This document shows, piece by piece, positions 44,931 to 53,479 of a stretch of DNA of 64,000 bases. Position 1 is the stretch's first letter; the number at the start of each line of letters is the position of its first letter. The translations under genes and the position numbers were made by a program. Source of the DNA: Bacteroidales bacterium (lineage in GTDB: Bacteria > Bacteroidota > Bacteroidia > Bacteroidales > JAGOPY01); the NCBI GenBank assembly GCA_017991835.1, contig JAGOPY010000010.1:1-64000 (forward strand), written 5' to 3'. Below the pieces are notes generated by a model. It saw only the letters and a list, made by a program, of their open reading frames with translations, did not search any database and was not told where the DNA came from.

Positions 44931-45481
44931 AGTCTGTAGTTCTCAATAACTTTGTAGATTGGGCCTTCCGGGCGGAGGATACTTTCGTAAAGATGGTACT
45001 CCTCTACCCGGAACTCCTGCAGCCTGTCGGTTTTGTGCATGTCAATCATCTTCTGAAATAATTGTTTGTCAGGCACATCCTTAATTCTTCCTATGGTAAG
45101 ATGCGGAACAAAATTCTGCCTGTCGGGCTCCCAGCCTATTTTTTCGACCGACTGTAAGACGTCTGTTCCCAGCTTTTTGAGTGGTTCCGGTTTGTCTATT
45201 CCAAACCAGATGACTTTAGGACTGTAGGAGCTGCCAAAGATTCCAACATTCACCAGTTCGCAGCTAAATGGTTCGTGCCGGGAGGCTGCTTCTTTCAATA
45301 CCCTGCTGATCTCCGGTATTTTCTTCTCCTCCGTCTCTCCGAAGAACTTCAGCGTAACATGGATACTTTCGGGCTTCACCCAGGTGATCCGGCAGAATCT
45401 CAACCCCGCTTTCAGACTGTTATAGGTCTTTAAGAACTCCGGTGAAGGATGGATCTTTACGGCGGCAAAGAGGCGTTTCAT
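44921..45481 (-). CDS. thpR: RNA 2',3'-cyclic phosphodiesterase
   Basis: 186 residues, the normal length. The two catalytic HxTx motifs are HVTL in ESIHVTLKFFGE and HLTI in FVPHLTIGRIKD. The N-terminal MKRLFAAVKIHPSPEF is typical of the LigT/ThpR family, which opens 2',3'-cyclic phosphates on RNA ends. No linked RNA-repair gene is present. Confidence 0.93.
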   Translation of the reverse strand: MKRLFAAVKIHPSPEFLKTYNSLKAGLRFCRITWVKPESIHVTLKFFGETEEKKIPEISRVLKEAASRHEPFSCELVNVGIFGSSYSPKVIWFGIDKPEPLKKLGTDVLQSVEKIGWEPDRQNFVPHLTIGRIKDVPDKQLFQKMIDMHKTDRLQEFRVEEYHLYESILRPEGPIYKVIENYRLYP

Positions 45482-45605
45482 AACGTTAGCAATTTCTGGT
45501 AAAAGTAGTTAATTGATGATCACAGTTTCATTTGAAACACTTTGCATGGGAGGGGATTAAGGGGAGGGGAAAGAATAATTAAATTTGAAGAATAATTGTA
45601 CGAGT

Positions 45606-47153
45606 ATGTTTTACCGAATAGGATTAGCTTTCTTCTTAATTAGTGCTTTTTTCCTGGTTCGAGCCCAAGATACCACTTATCTTCGGTATTCCCTGACAAT
45701 CACCAAGGAAGAGCTTTCCGCTCACGTTTACAAACTGGCTTCTGAAGAATTCAGCGGCCGGTACACCGGGAGCAAAGGAGAGTATGAAGCCGGGAAATAT
45801 ATTTTGGAGGAGTTTGCGGAGGATGGGTTGCAGGCCCCGGTCATCAATGGAAAGGTTACGTACAGGCAGGTGTTTGCGCTCGATAACTGCCGGTGGAAGG
45901 ATCAGAGGTTGATGGTCAATGGCGGGGAGCTGAAAGTCGGGCGTGATTTCCTTTTTTTGAGCGATCCGGTGGATATCAAAGGCAATTTCCCGGTCATTTT
46001 TGCCGGATTTGGCATAGAAGACAAAGCCTATTCCGATTTCAGCGGCCTGGATGTAAAAGGGAAGATCCTGCTGGTTTTTTCCGGAGAGCCGAGGGATAAG
46101 AAGGGCCGGTCGGTCATAACCGGGAAAGAGGAGCAGTCGAAGAAAGGGTATTATTTCAGCAAGGCGGCGCTGGCTACTGCGAAAGGCGCCGCGGGGGTCA
46201 TCATTATAGCCCGGAAGGATAGCGATTTCCGCGATTTCCTGAAGAACCGGGATCAGTATGAAACGGAGCCGAACATCTCTTACCCGGAACCGGGGGAAGA
46301 AGACGTTACAAAGAAGGAGGTCTTTTCGGCGTTTGTCGATCTGAAAACCGCGGCCATGCTGGTAGGGGAGAAGCCTGCCGTTTTATCGGCGGCGATGAAA
46401 GAGATGGAATCGTCGCTGGCTACAGCGGCAGGACGCTTTGCCGGGAGGGTGGAGATCGATGCGTCGAGCGATTGTGTGGCATTGCCGACGGCCAATATTG
46501 TCGCCATCGTGGAAGGATCGGAGAAGAAGCACGAAGCCGTGGTGGTCGTGGCCCATTACGATCACCTGGGCGAGTTTGCGGGGGATATCTATTACGGGGC
46601 CGATGATAATGCCTCGGGGACGGCGGCTGTGATGGAGCTGGCCGAAGCCTTTTCCCGGGCTGTTGCTGAAGGCGTTCGCCCGAAGCGCACCGTCATATTC
46701 CTGGCGGTATCGGCCGAAGAGCTGGGTCTTTACGGATCGCGCCATTATACCGATCACCCGCTGATTCCGCTTGACAGCACGGTCGCCTGCATCAATATCG
46801 ATATGATCGGGCGGTCGTCGGAGAAACAAGTTACATCCGATTACATTTCCGGTTATGTTTACCGCTCGCCGGAGCTATATGCCCTCACCCAGCATGCCCA
46901 CCGGCTGGCAGCGCCGGGATTGCTCGACCGGATGGAGCTGCGGCAGGCGGTGCGCGGCGGTTCGGATCATTACTATTTTGCAAAGCACGGGATCCCGTCT
47001 GTTTTTTACTTCACCGGGTTCCACGAAGATTACCATGAACCCACCGACACCCCTGACAAGATTCTTTACACCCGCATGGAGCAGATCGTCCGTGCCATCT
47101 TTGCCGTCACCTGGAAGCTGGCGAACGGCGAAGAGAAGATGGATAGTGAATAG
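45606..47153 (+). CDS. M28-family zinc aminopeptidase, exported
   Basis: 515 residues from the ATG at 45606, which starts the signal peptide (MFYRIGLAFFLISAFFLVRAQ); a TTG seven codons upstream is unlikely. A PA domain is inserted (about 115-230). The metal ligands are in VVVAHYDHLGEF (His), YYGADDNASGTA (Asp), SAEELGLYG (Glu pair), NIDMIGRS (Asp) and FHEDYHEPTDT (His). It probably removes N-terminal residues from peptides in the periplasm or outside. It stands alone. Confidence 0.92.
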   Translation: MFYRIGLAFFLISAFFLVRAQDTTYLRYSLTITKEELSAHVYKLASEEFSGRYTGSKGEYEAGKYILEEFAEDGLQAPVINGKVTYRQVFALDNCRWKDQRLMVNGGELKVGRDFLFLSDPVDIKGNFPVIFAGFGIEDKAYSDFSGLDVKGKILLVFSGEPRDKKGRSVITGKEEQSKKGYYFSKAALATAKGAAGVIIIARKDSDFRDFLKNRDQYETEPNISYPEPGEEDVTKKEVFSAFVDLKTAAMLVGEKPAVLSAAMKEMESSLATAAGRFAGRVEIDASSDCVALPTANIVAIVEGSEKKHEAVVVVAHYDHLGEFAGDIYYGADDNASGTAAVMELAEAFSRAVAEGVRPKRTVIFLAVSAEELGLYGSRHYTDHPLIPLDSTVACINIDMIGRSSEKQVTSDYISGYVYRSPELYALTQHAHRLAAPGLLDRMELRQAVRGGSDHYYFAKHGIPSVFYFTGFHEDYHEPTDTPDKILYTRMEQIVRAIFAVTWKLANGEEKMDSE

Positions 47154-47279
47154 TGATTAGGGAATAACGAATAGTGATTAGGGAAAAATGGTTAGTACTT
47201 TAAAAAAAAGTTTATTTTTGCACCGCGTTTTAGGATTTCAGGTTTTGAATTTGTTTGGAATTTGGAATTTTCGATGTGA

Positions 47280-47353
47280 GGGGTATTAGCTCAGTTGGCT
47301 AGAGTGCTTGACTGGCAGTCAAGAGGTCATCGGTTCGACTCCGATATACTCCA
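47280..47353 (+). tRNA. tRNA-Ala (anticodon GGC)
   Basis: Acceptor GGGGTAT pairs with ATACTCC and includes the alanine identity pair G3:U70. D arm GCTC...GAGT, anticodon stem CTTGA/TCAAG around loop CTGGCAG (anticodon GGC), T arm ATCGG-TTCGACT-CCGAT, discriminator A. CCA is not encoded. A truncated copy follows 11 bp downstream. Confidence 0.95.
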
Positions 47354-47364
47354 CATCTTCAATA

Positions 47365-47425
47365 AGTTGGCTAGAGTGTCCCGACTGGGTCGGGAAGGTC
47401 ATCGGTTCGACTCCGGTATACTCCA
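47365..47425 (+). pseudogene. Truncated copy of the tRNA-Ala gene with a changed anticodon arm
   Basis: AGTTGGCTAGAGTG and AGGTCATCGGTTCGACTCC repeat the upstream tRNA exactly, and the 3' acceptor strand TATACTCCA is kept. The 5' acceptor strand and the first half of the D arm are missing. The 17 bases of the anticodon arm are replaced by TCCCGACTGGGTCGGGA, which forms a strong stem but has C at position 33. It cannot make a normal tRNA. Confidence 0.8.
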
Positions 47426-47442
47426 CAGGATGCACGATTTAT

Positions 47443-47494
47443 GAAACTCGAAACACGATTGAAGAAGGAATTCGGCAATCGTGTTTCGAGTTTC
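47443..47494. repeat. Perfect 19 bp inverted repeat behind the tRNA copies
   Basis: GAAACTCGAAACACGATTG at 47443-47461 and its exact reverse complement at 47476-47494, separated by 14 bases. There is no T run after it. It could act as a transcript-end stabiliser or be another inverted short-motif element. Confidence 0.9.
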
Positions 47495-47504
47495 TGGTTT
47501 CTGG

Positions 47505-47622
47505 TTCCAGGTTCGTTTGTTCGCTGGTTCGTTTGTTCCCTTGTTCCCTTGTTCCTCATGCCCAATGCCATGAAAAATGCTAAACGCAAAACGCAAAACG
47601 GAACATGAATCGCTTTCCTGAG
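47505..47622 (+). repeat. About 110 bp dispersed repeat, copy 1
   Basis: A stretch of TTCG/TTGTTCC units followed by ATGCC..AATGCCATG, an A-rich part with GCAAAACGCAAAACGG and ending AACATGAATCGCTTTCC. The same order of elements, about 85 percent alike by eye, is found at 55913-56023; a 3' partial copy is at 57318-57358. Confidence 0.75.
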
Positions 47623-47716
47623 ATTTCATCCTGTTTCTGTTTTGGCTTAATCCGTTCGTCTTTTGATTCCCGGACTATATTTTTTATATTTATATGCTCA
47701 AATCAAAAAGCGATTG

Positions 47717-48162
47717 ATGCTCAGCAGAAGATTGATCGTATTCGGTTTTGGATTATTTGCCGGCATCGGATGCTATTCCCAATCCTGCCTTCCGGAAGGG
47801 ATAGAGTTTGTCAGGCAGGGACAGGTCGACTCTTTCCCGCTCATTTACCCGGGTTGTGAAGTCATTGAGGGAAATATTTACATCGGGGGATTATGGGAAC
47901 AACCCTGCAAGGACTCGACAACCTGGATTCGATAGGCGGTGATCTTCAGCTTGGGACGACATCCTGGCTGGCCGATTTGAAAGGATTGAACAGTCTGTTT
48001 TTTATCGGCGGCGACCTGTCGGTTGATTACAATGAAAGCCTGGCAGATATATCGGCCCTGTCGTCGCTGACCTGCCTCCATGGTGACCTGGAAAGATATA
48101 ACAATGATGTTCTGACCACGCCGTCAGGCTTGAAAGGAAGGTTACCTTTCAGCGTACGATGA
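47717..48162 (+). pseudogene. Frameshifted secreted leucine-rich-repeat-like protein
   Basis: From the ATG at 47717: signal peptide (MLSRRLIVFGFGLFAGIGCYSQ) and then CLPEGIEFVRQGQVDSF... VIEGNIYIGG, the start of a receptor-L-domain-like repeat. Near 47885 the reading continues in the next frame (LQGLDNLDSIGGDLQLG, LKGLNSLFFIGGDLSV, ISALSSLTCLHGDL), the same repeat type, to a stop at 48162. A one-base indel has broken the gene, and the rest of a normal repeat protein is missing before the 37 bp repeat. Confidence 0.7.
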
Positions 48163-48212
48163 AGGAGAACCATACAGGGTCAAAATCATCTTCAAAAAAG
48201 ATTTTTTCAACG

Positions 48213-48247
48213 GACCGGGTATTTTTTTCATTTTTTCCGATTAATAT
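48213..48247 (+). repeat. 37 bp dispersed repeat, degenerate copy 3
   Basis: GGACCGGGTATTTTTTT followed by a T-rich part and CCGATTAATAT. It matches both ends of copies 1 and 2 but has lost the internal A run. It lies between the broken repeat-protein gene and the AAA ATPase gene. Confidence 0.5.
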
Positions 48248-48343
48248 ATATCAGGAGGCCTTAACTGGAGGCATCCTCAGATATCCTGCCCGGTGCAGAG
48301 TGGCTGCGGCATATTGGCGGATCGTTGCGCAAATCTGCAGCCA

Positions 48344-50086
48344 ATGATAAAAGTAGATCATACGAAAATTATGGAAATGTTTTGTGAAACCGATCTGTTG
48401 GGACTGATCCGGCAGATAAACACAACAACCCGCAATTCCGGCATGGAAGAGAACATGATGATTGCGGCAGGGAAAGCGGCGGAGGCGCTGGCTGGCCGGC
48501 TTAATTGCAGCCCGAGGCAGGCTGTCATTTTCAGTATCGTCTTCAACCTGAATTTCAATACTGAATTGATAACGTTGACCGAACTGGCTGGATTCCTGTC
48601 ATGCGAACCAATCGACATCGCTGCTTACACCAGGGATCTTGAAGCGCTGGCTGATCTCAGGCTGATCAAAAGGGACAGGGTGGACAGGAAGATGTTTGAT
48701 TACCGGGTAAATAACCTGTCACGCTATTATGTCCCCTCCCCGATAATTCAATCCGTTTGCGAAAAGAATGAAGTACTTATGAAGGAAAGCAGTCCGGAAA
48801 CCCTTAACGAACTGCTGGTGTATCTGAATGAACTGCTGGATAGTTCTCAGGGGATGGAAAGATTACTCATTGACCTGTCATTGGAAGTCACTTCACTGAT
48901 CCTGGACAACCATGACCTTCCTTTTGCCAGAACGCTGATTAGCCAGGAACTCGGGGAAAATTCGCTGCTAATTGTTTGCTATCTCAGCTTAGCCCTTTTC
49001 AACGGCCATGAGAGCACCGGCCTGGCTGAAATGTTGAAGGAGATAGTCCCGGATGCCCGCATTCAGTTTGCAATCAAGCGGCAATTCGAAAAGGAAGAAC
49101 ATGAGCTGCTGAAAAAAGAGCTGGTTTGCTTTGTCGCCGCGTCTTTCAAAGGCGACCTTGAGGTCAGGCTCACGGAAAAGTTCGCGGCGAAGCTCTTCGA
49201 GGGCGAGCAGGACCTGCTGAAACCCGATCGTAGCCGGAAGAATTCCGGGTTAATCCTTTACGATATGATCCCGGAGAAGCAGATGTTTTACAGCATCGAA
49301 GCGAAGCGGGACCTTCAATTCCTGGAGGAAGCGCTACTGCCTGATAATTTCGGGAAGCTCATGAAGAAGCTTCAGGACAGAGGATTGCCACAGGGTATGA
49401 ACGTATTGCTTTATGGCCCACCGGGCACCGGCAAAACCGAGACGGTCTTCCAGCTTGCGCGCCGCACCGGACGGGATATCCGGCAGATCGACATCAGCGA
49501 GACCAAGAGCCACTGGTTCGGCGACTCGGAGAAGCTGATCAAGCAGATTTTCGACCAGTACCGGTATGTTGTGGACAAAAGCACGACCGCGCCTATCCTG
49601 CTGTTCAATGAGGCGGACGGCATATTCACCCGGAGGAAAGCCACCGGCAAGTCTTCCACCGACCAAACGGAGAATGCCATACAGAACATAATCCTGCAGG
49701 AGATGGAAAACCTTCGCGGCATTATGATCGCCACCACCAACATGGCCGGTAATATCGACAAGGCTTTTGAGCGCCGGTTCCTGTACAAGATCCTTTTTGA
49801 AAAGCCCGATATGGAAGCCCGGCTCAGCATTTGGAAAACGCGTCTGCCGGAGCTCGATAAGGAGATTATAAAGCACCTTTCGGAGCGTTTCGACTTTTCC
49901 GGCGGACAGATCGATAATATCGCACGGAAATATGTGATGCACCATATTCTCCGGGACAAGGACCCATTCTTGCACGACATCCTAGCCTGGTGCCGGGAAG
50001 AAGGGATGCAGGAAGGAAATGCGCGGATAGGGTTCCGTGTTCAAACGCTGACAGACACGGCCGGGGCGGAACGCTGTCAGGATTGA
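48344..50086 (+). CDS. AAA-family ATPase with N-terminal helical/winged-helix region
   Basis: 580 residues from the ATG at 48344; an in-frame TTG or similar codon upstream adds only gap sequence. The N-terminal half (about 1-330) is helical with a winged-helix-like part (DLEALADLRLIKRDRVDRKMFDYRVNN). The ATPase domain has Walker A GPPGTGKTE, Walker B ILLFNEADGIF (Asn in place of the usual Asp, Glu kept), sensor IATTNMAGNID and the arginine pair in FERRFLYKI. It is the classical AAA type that remodels or unfolds proteins; the partner is unknown. Neighbours are decayed genes and repeats, so context gives no clue. Confidence 0.85.
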   Translation: MIKVDHTKIMEMFCETDLLGLIRQINTTTRNSGMEENMMIAAGKAAEALAGRLNCSPRQAVIFSIVFNLNFNTELITLTELAGFLSCEPIDIAAYTRDLEALADLRLIKRDRVDRKMFDYRVNNLSRYYVPSPIIQSVCEKNEVLMKESSPETLNELLVYLNELLDSSQGMERLLIDLSLEVTSLILDNHDLPFARTLISQELGENSLLIVCYLSLALFNGHESTGLAEMLKEIVPDARIQFAIKRQFEKEEHELLKKELVCFVAASFKGDLEVRLTEKFAAKLFEGEQDLLKPDRSRKNSGLILYDMIPEKQMFYSIEAKRDLQFLEEALLPDNFGKLMKKLQDRGLPQGMNVLLYGPPGTGKTETVFQLARRTGRDIRQIDISETKSHWFGDSEKLIKQIFDQYRYVVDKSTTAPILLFNEADGIFTRRKATGKSSTDQTENAIQNIILQEMENLRGIMIATTNMAGNIDKAFERRFLYKILFEKPDMEARLSIWKTRLPELDKEIIKHLSERFDFSGGQIDNIARKYVMHHILRDKDPFLHDILAWCREEGMQEGNARIGFRVQTLTDTAGAERCQD

Positions 50087-50125
50087 GAGGAATATGACAT
50101 GTCAGCGTCCGCAGGTCCTGACAGC
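50073..50125. repeat. 10 bp inverted repeat across the AAA ATPase stop codon
   Basis: GCTGTCAGGA at 50073-50082 is matched by TCCTGACAGC at 50116-50125, with the palindrome GACATGTC in the 33-base loop. It may fold at the end of the transcript, but there is no T run. Confidence 0.7.
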
Positions 50126-50185
50126 ATCAAAACCAGTGTGTTGGGAAAGATTATAGAACACGAAGTGCCGAAAGGAGTTTTCAGG

Positions 50186-50272
50186 GATGGTCGATTTTCG
50201 ATGGCCGATTTTCGATTTTCGATGGGATTTTCACATCGACCATCGGCCATCTACAATCTACAATCGAAAATC
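50186..50272. repeat. Inverted 6+6 array of GAT/ATC at a 7 bp period
   Basis: GAT occurs at 50186, 50193, 50200, 50207, 50214 and 50221, every 7 bp exactly (units GATGGTC, GATTTTC, GATGGCC). After an 11 bp centre, ATC ends at 50237, 50244, 50251, 50258, 50265 and 50272, again every 7 bp. The two halves are inverted with partly matching units. Confidence 0.9.
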
Positions 50273-50898
50273 TTTCTTGAACCTGGCTCACCTGTTAATG
50301 AATTATGCGCGAAAAAAAAGGTAGTGAGATGACCCGGCAAGGTTTCATGTCATCTTATACCTGTAAAAGTGAATGAACCTACAGCTTGATCTTGCAAGGA
50401 GAAATTGAACGAATTTACCTTTGTGCATAATATTCATGATAAAGGGAGCCGCAATGCAACAGTCACATTAAGCAGGAGCAACTGGAAAATACACCCATGA
50501 ACGAAGGAGATAGAAGGCAGAAGGCCTCTGCCAAATGATAGAACTGGATCTGAGGCAAAATGCTATAAACACATGCCCGGATGATCGCCAGGGAAAAGAC
50601 AGGTCGCTCACAGAGAAAATTGCTTGCCGGGACCAGCAAGGGAAAACAAGATGACCTATGGGGATAGAGGAATCACCAGGAGGCAGATCAGAGATCATTA
50701 TCCAGAGCAAGATGTTTTCAGCCAAGTCAAACATACAAACAAATAGAACATAGTAAAAAAATTACTGGAAGTTGTTAAAAATCTGAAACAATTGATAATA
50801 AAGCTATGGCACCTTAAAATTGTCATAAAATACTTACAATAAACTTTATATATTTGTCAAACGACTTAGAAAAACTAGCCAATAAAAAATTTGAACTA
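50273..50898. other. Long non-coding stretch, purine-rich, with small hairpins
   Basis: About 620 bp without a credible gene; the one open frame of 88 codons on the minus strand has no recognisable feature. The plus strand is purine-rich to about 50740 and then AT-rich. Short stems are visible: GATGAC...GTCATC (about 50329-50355), GGCAGA-AGGCC-TCTGCC (about 50514-50530) and CTTGC...GCAAG (about 50623-50640). It could be a structured RNA or the remains of a mobile element. I cannot identify either. Confidence 0.4.
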
Positions 50899-51111
50899 AT
50901 GAAAAAATATCTTTTGTTTATCATGATCGCATCTGGAACATTTTTATTTGGTTGTTCAAAGACTGAATATTGCTGGCAATGTCAAGGCAGTACAAATGCT
51001 AGCGGTTTTTTTGATAAAGAATTTTGTGGATATACTGAAGATGAAATTGAAGCTCTAATGAATAATATGGATGATGATCAAGAATTTTTTTGGTGCAGGA
51101 AAAAGAAATAA
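50899..51111 (+). CDS. Small lipoprotein
   Basis: 70 residues from the ATG at 50899, chosen because it starts a lipoprotein signal (MKKYLLFIMIASGTFLFGCSK, lipobox LFGC). The mature part is short, acidic and cysteine-containing (YCWQCQGST, EFCGYTEDEIEALMNNMDDD, FFWCRKKK). No family is recognised. AT-rich like the next two genes. Confidence 0.6.
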   Translation: MKKYLLFIMIASGTFLFGCSKTEYCWQCQGSTNASGFFDKEFCGYTEDEIEALMNNMDDDQEFFWCRKKK

Positions 51112-51213
51112 GTGGCTATCATATTTTAGGAAAATTATATACAAGAAAGTTTCCGAATAGAGCCATCCCATGGAATGCAAGTAGTTGCTAAATAATACTT
51201 TTAATTAATAACC

Positions 51214-51876
51214 TTAGAAAGACAAAAGCAAACCGATCCCATTGTTTGTGAAACCAAAATTAATATTATATGAGGTGGCATTCTCAATTTTGGAATTGTA
51301 AATATTTACTGATTTCTTGACAGAACTTCCACCAACAATTAATAATATTTCGCCTCCAAGAAATCCTAATCCACTAACTATAAGTATTGTAGTATTAGGT
51401 TCAGCACCGGCGATTGCCAAGCCAAGACTCACTCCAAAAACGACTGCACTGGGAAAGCCTATAATTGCACCAGCAGTATATGAACGTTTACCAGAAATGT
51501 ACTTAGAAAGAGCATCGTTACAACAAGAATACAATGATCTGATTTCATTTGGACTTAGTTTTTTATTGCCATCCTTTATTTTCACATTATACACATAAGT
51601 GAGAGGCCTCAAATCATTTTCTGACTTTTCCGAGTTCTGATCATTAAAAACATCTTTACCTCCATTTTCATATTTTAACATGAAAATATCCTTTATAGGA
51701 ATACTATATATCGGACCATCCAGATTATTAAATTTTTTATACTTAACTAAATCCGGAGTGACTTCAATCACTTTGCATTGAATCTCCTCTCCATTCTTTT
51801 TGGTCATAATATCCTGTGAAAATACAACATTAAGAATGAACAATAAATTGACAAGAATCAAAAATGTCTTTTTCAT
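51214..51876 (-). CDS. Exported protein with C-terminal membrane helices, unknown function
   Basis: 220 residues: signal peptide (MKKTFLILVNLLFILNVVFSQ), a conserved-looking beta segment DIMTKKNGEEIQCKVIEVTPDLVKYKKF... PIYSIPIKDIFMLKYENG found in many Bacteroidota exported proteins, then two hydrophobic stretches at about 135-160 and 164-185. The function is unknown. The gene is AT-rich compared with the rest of the window and may be part of an acquired stretch. Confidence 0.7.
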   Translation of the reverse strand: MKKTFLILVNLLFILNVVFSQDIMTKKNGEEIQCKVIEVTPDLVKYKKFNNLDGPIYSIPIKDIFMLKYENGGKDVFNDQNSEKSENDLRPLTYVYNVKIKDGNKKLSPNEIRSLYSCCNDALSKYISGKRSYTAGAIIGFPSAVVFGVSLGLAIAGAEPNTTILIVSGLGFLGGEILLIVGGSSVKKSVNIYNSKIENATSYNINFGFTNNGIGLLLSF

Positions 51877-52014
51877 ATATGCTTGGTTAATCTATTAAAA
51901 GAGATTATATTACATTTCAATTTGCTTCTTCTTTGCCAGTTACTAAAGAAAAGGATAAGAAAAGAATAACGCAATTGTTTTTTTAATCCTTAAGCGAACA
52001 CAAATAATTAAATA

Positions 52015-52809
52015 TCAATTAATTAAAAAATATGATACCGAAAAAGAAATGACCCTGTTTTTCTGAATTACATTTTTTGTATAATCTTCATCCATATCAT
52101 AATAATCCGCATCAAATGCCGGTGTAAGATTGCCTAATCCAAGCGAATAGCCGACGTTAAATAAAACACTCTTTACCTGATAACCAATCCCGAAATTTAG
52201 TCCATAATCAAAAGCCCGATAAAGATCTATTATATCTTCATCATCTAAATAATCTTCATATATGTCATCATCCACTTTGCCATAAATAGGTTTTAATTTA
52301 TATGTATCTTCATCGAAATAATCATCACTATTAAAATCTTCTCCATCAGCTTCAAATGAAAAATCATGTTTAAATTTTCCTCCTATACCTAGAGCAACGT
52401 AAGGACCTGCAGAAACTTGAAAACCGTTAATTTTATAAACAAAATTTATCGGTAATTCAATATAATAAAAATTCATCCGGGCATATCCTTCATAATCATC
52501 CATATCTATACCTTCATCATCAAATTCATCATCGAGCATTTCCTCAAAATCAATGCTATATCCTTTGTTGCTAAAAAGCAATGAAGGTTGCAAACTTAAA
52601 GTGTTCTCTGAAAGTGAAATATCAGTAATAAGTCCAACATGAAATCCCATTTTTACTTTAGTTTCAGGTTCATCTCCGTATTCACTGTCAATATTAAATT
52701 TCATGTTACAAACGTTTCCGCCTGCTTTAAATCCAAATTTAACTTGTGAAAATGCTTGAACTGAAAAAAATAGTCCAACAACGATTAAAATAATTGGAAA
52801 TCTTTGCAT
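52015..52809 (-). CDS. PorT-like outer membrane beta-barrel protein
   Basis: 264 residues: signal peptide (to about 21, AFSQ) and an eight-stranded-type barrel (VKFGFKAGGNVCNMKF, LSLQPSLLFSNKGYSI, YYIELPINFVYKINGFQVSAGPYVALGIGGKF, YGLNFGIGYQVKSVLFNVGYSLGLGNL, ending ISFSVSYFLIN). Two loops are unusually acidic (LDDEFDDEGIDMDDYEGY and DFNSDDYFDEDTY), which could bind cations. AT-rich. Confidence 0.82.
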   Translation of the reverse strand: MQRFPIILIVVGLFFSVQAFSQVKFGFKAGGNVCNMKFNIDSEYGDEPETKVKMGFHVGLITDISLSENTLSLQPSLLFSNKGYSIDFEEMLDDEFDDEGIDMDDYEGYARMNFYYIELPINFVYKINGFQVSAGPYVALGIGGKFKHDFSFEADGEDFNSDDYFDEDTYKLKPIYGKVDDDIYEDYLDDEDIIDLYRAFDYGLNFGIGYQVKSVLFNVGYSLGLGNLTPAFDADYYDMDEDYTKNVIQKNRVISFSVSYFLIN

Positions 52810-53016
52810 TTTAAAACCATTTTAATTTCGCCTTACTTTATTTTTAGTATTGTTCAGGGCAAATTCTTATCCCTTGATTTATTAGCTTCCAATAAGTTAT
52901 TACAGACTATTTATTGAAGGCATAAATTTAAAATATTTCATTATTCAAAGAAATAGAAATGAAAAATAATTTCAGTTGCCCAGAATTGCCATTCTGCAGG
53001 AGATCATCCCTGACGG

Positions 53017-53190
53017 TTTCTCTTTGCTTCTTTATCTATGTCGTTGGTAATCCCGAGGGAACGGGATAATTCGACTTCAATTTTCAATGCACTGCGCTTT
53101 TGAAAATTGAGTCTCATTTATCAAAGAGAAAGAAGTTTTTAAGGCGTTTTCGCCCTGTTTTTACTCAAAAAAAGGTCAACGACCTATAAA
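53017..53190. ncRNA. Nested inverted repeats, candidate structured RNA
   Basis: Outer arms TTTCTCTTTG (53017-53026) and CAAAGAGAAA (53122-53131) are perfect. Inside are ATCCCG/CGGGAT (53050-53067) and TCAATTTTC/GAAAATTGA (53077-53110). After it come GGCG-TTTT-CGCC (about 53143-53154) and AGGTC/GACCT (about 53173-53185). GTCGTTG at 53040 is also complementary to CAACGAC at 53177. There is no open frame here. Direction and identity are unknown. The flanking bases 52810-53010 show nothing. Confidence 0.4.
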
Positions 53191-53253
53191 ACACGAACAT
53201 ACATTTGGGCAGGAGGGAAGGCAAGTTGCTCCCCTGGTTCTATAACTTGATGG

Positions 53254-53350
53254 CTCAATTGTTCAATTGTTCAATTGTTCAATTGTTCCAGAGTTCCAAG
53301 CCTCCCCGCCTCCATGCCTCCATGCATCCATGCTTCCCCGCTTCGCCCGC
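53254..53350. repeat. Two octamer arrays: CAATTGTT and CTCCATGC
   Basis: Four copies of CAATTGTT (53256-53287) run into GTTCCAGAGTTCC. After CCTCCCCG follow three copies of a CTCCATGC-type unit and CTTCCCCG. No gene is affected. Confidence 0.85.
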
Positions 53351-53384
53351 ATTTCCGTCAATAATTGTATCATTGTCGTATCAA

Positions 53385-53476
53385 ACCGGATCATATCGAA
53401 TCAGGGTGATCGAATATTTATCGTATTAAATCGTATCATATCGTATCATTAGTATAAAATATATTGATACTTTTGT
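53385..53476 (+). promoter_or_regulatory. Upstream region of the fic gene with TCGTATCA repeats
   Basis: TCGTATCA or close variants occur at least three times (near 53368, 53431 and 53441), among related units (ATCGAATCA, ATCGTATTA). TACTTTTG at 53468-53475 fits the -7 consensus TAnnTTTG but lies only 4 bp before the start codon, which would make the message almost leaderless. The repeats could be operators for the winged-helix end of the Fic protein or just another short-motif array. Confidence 0.35.
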
Positions 53477-53479
53477 ATT

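Noticed and set aside
47365-47425. Second functional tRNA (proline-like anticodon TGG)
   Set aside because: The 5' acceptor strand and half of the D arm are absent and position 33 is C, so it cannot fold as a working tRNA.
50468-50734. 88-codon frame on the minus strand in the long gap
   Set aside because: No signal, family or neighbour support; the composition follows the purine bias of the other strand.
50273-50853. Group II intron
   Set aside because: I see no domain V-like sequence and no reverse transcriptase, so the idea cannot be supported from sequence alone.
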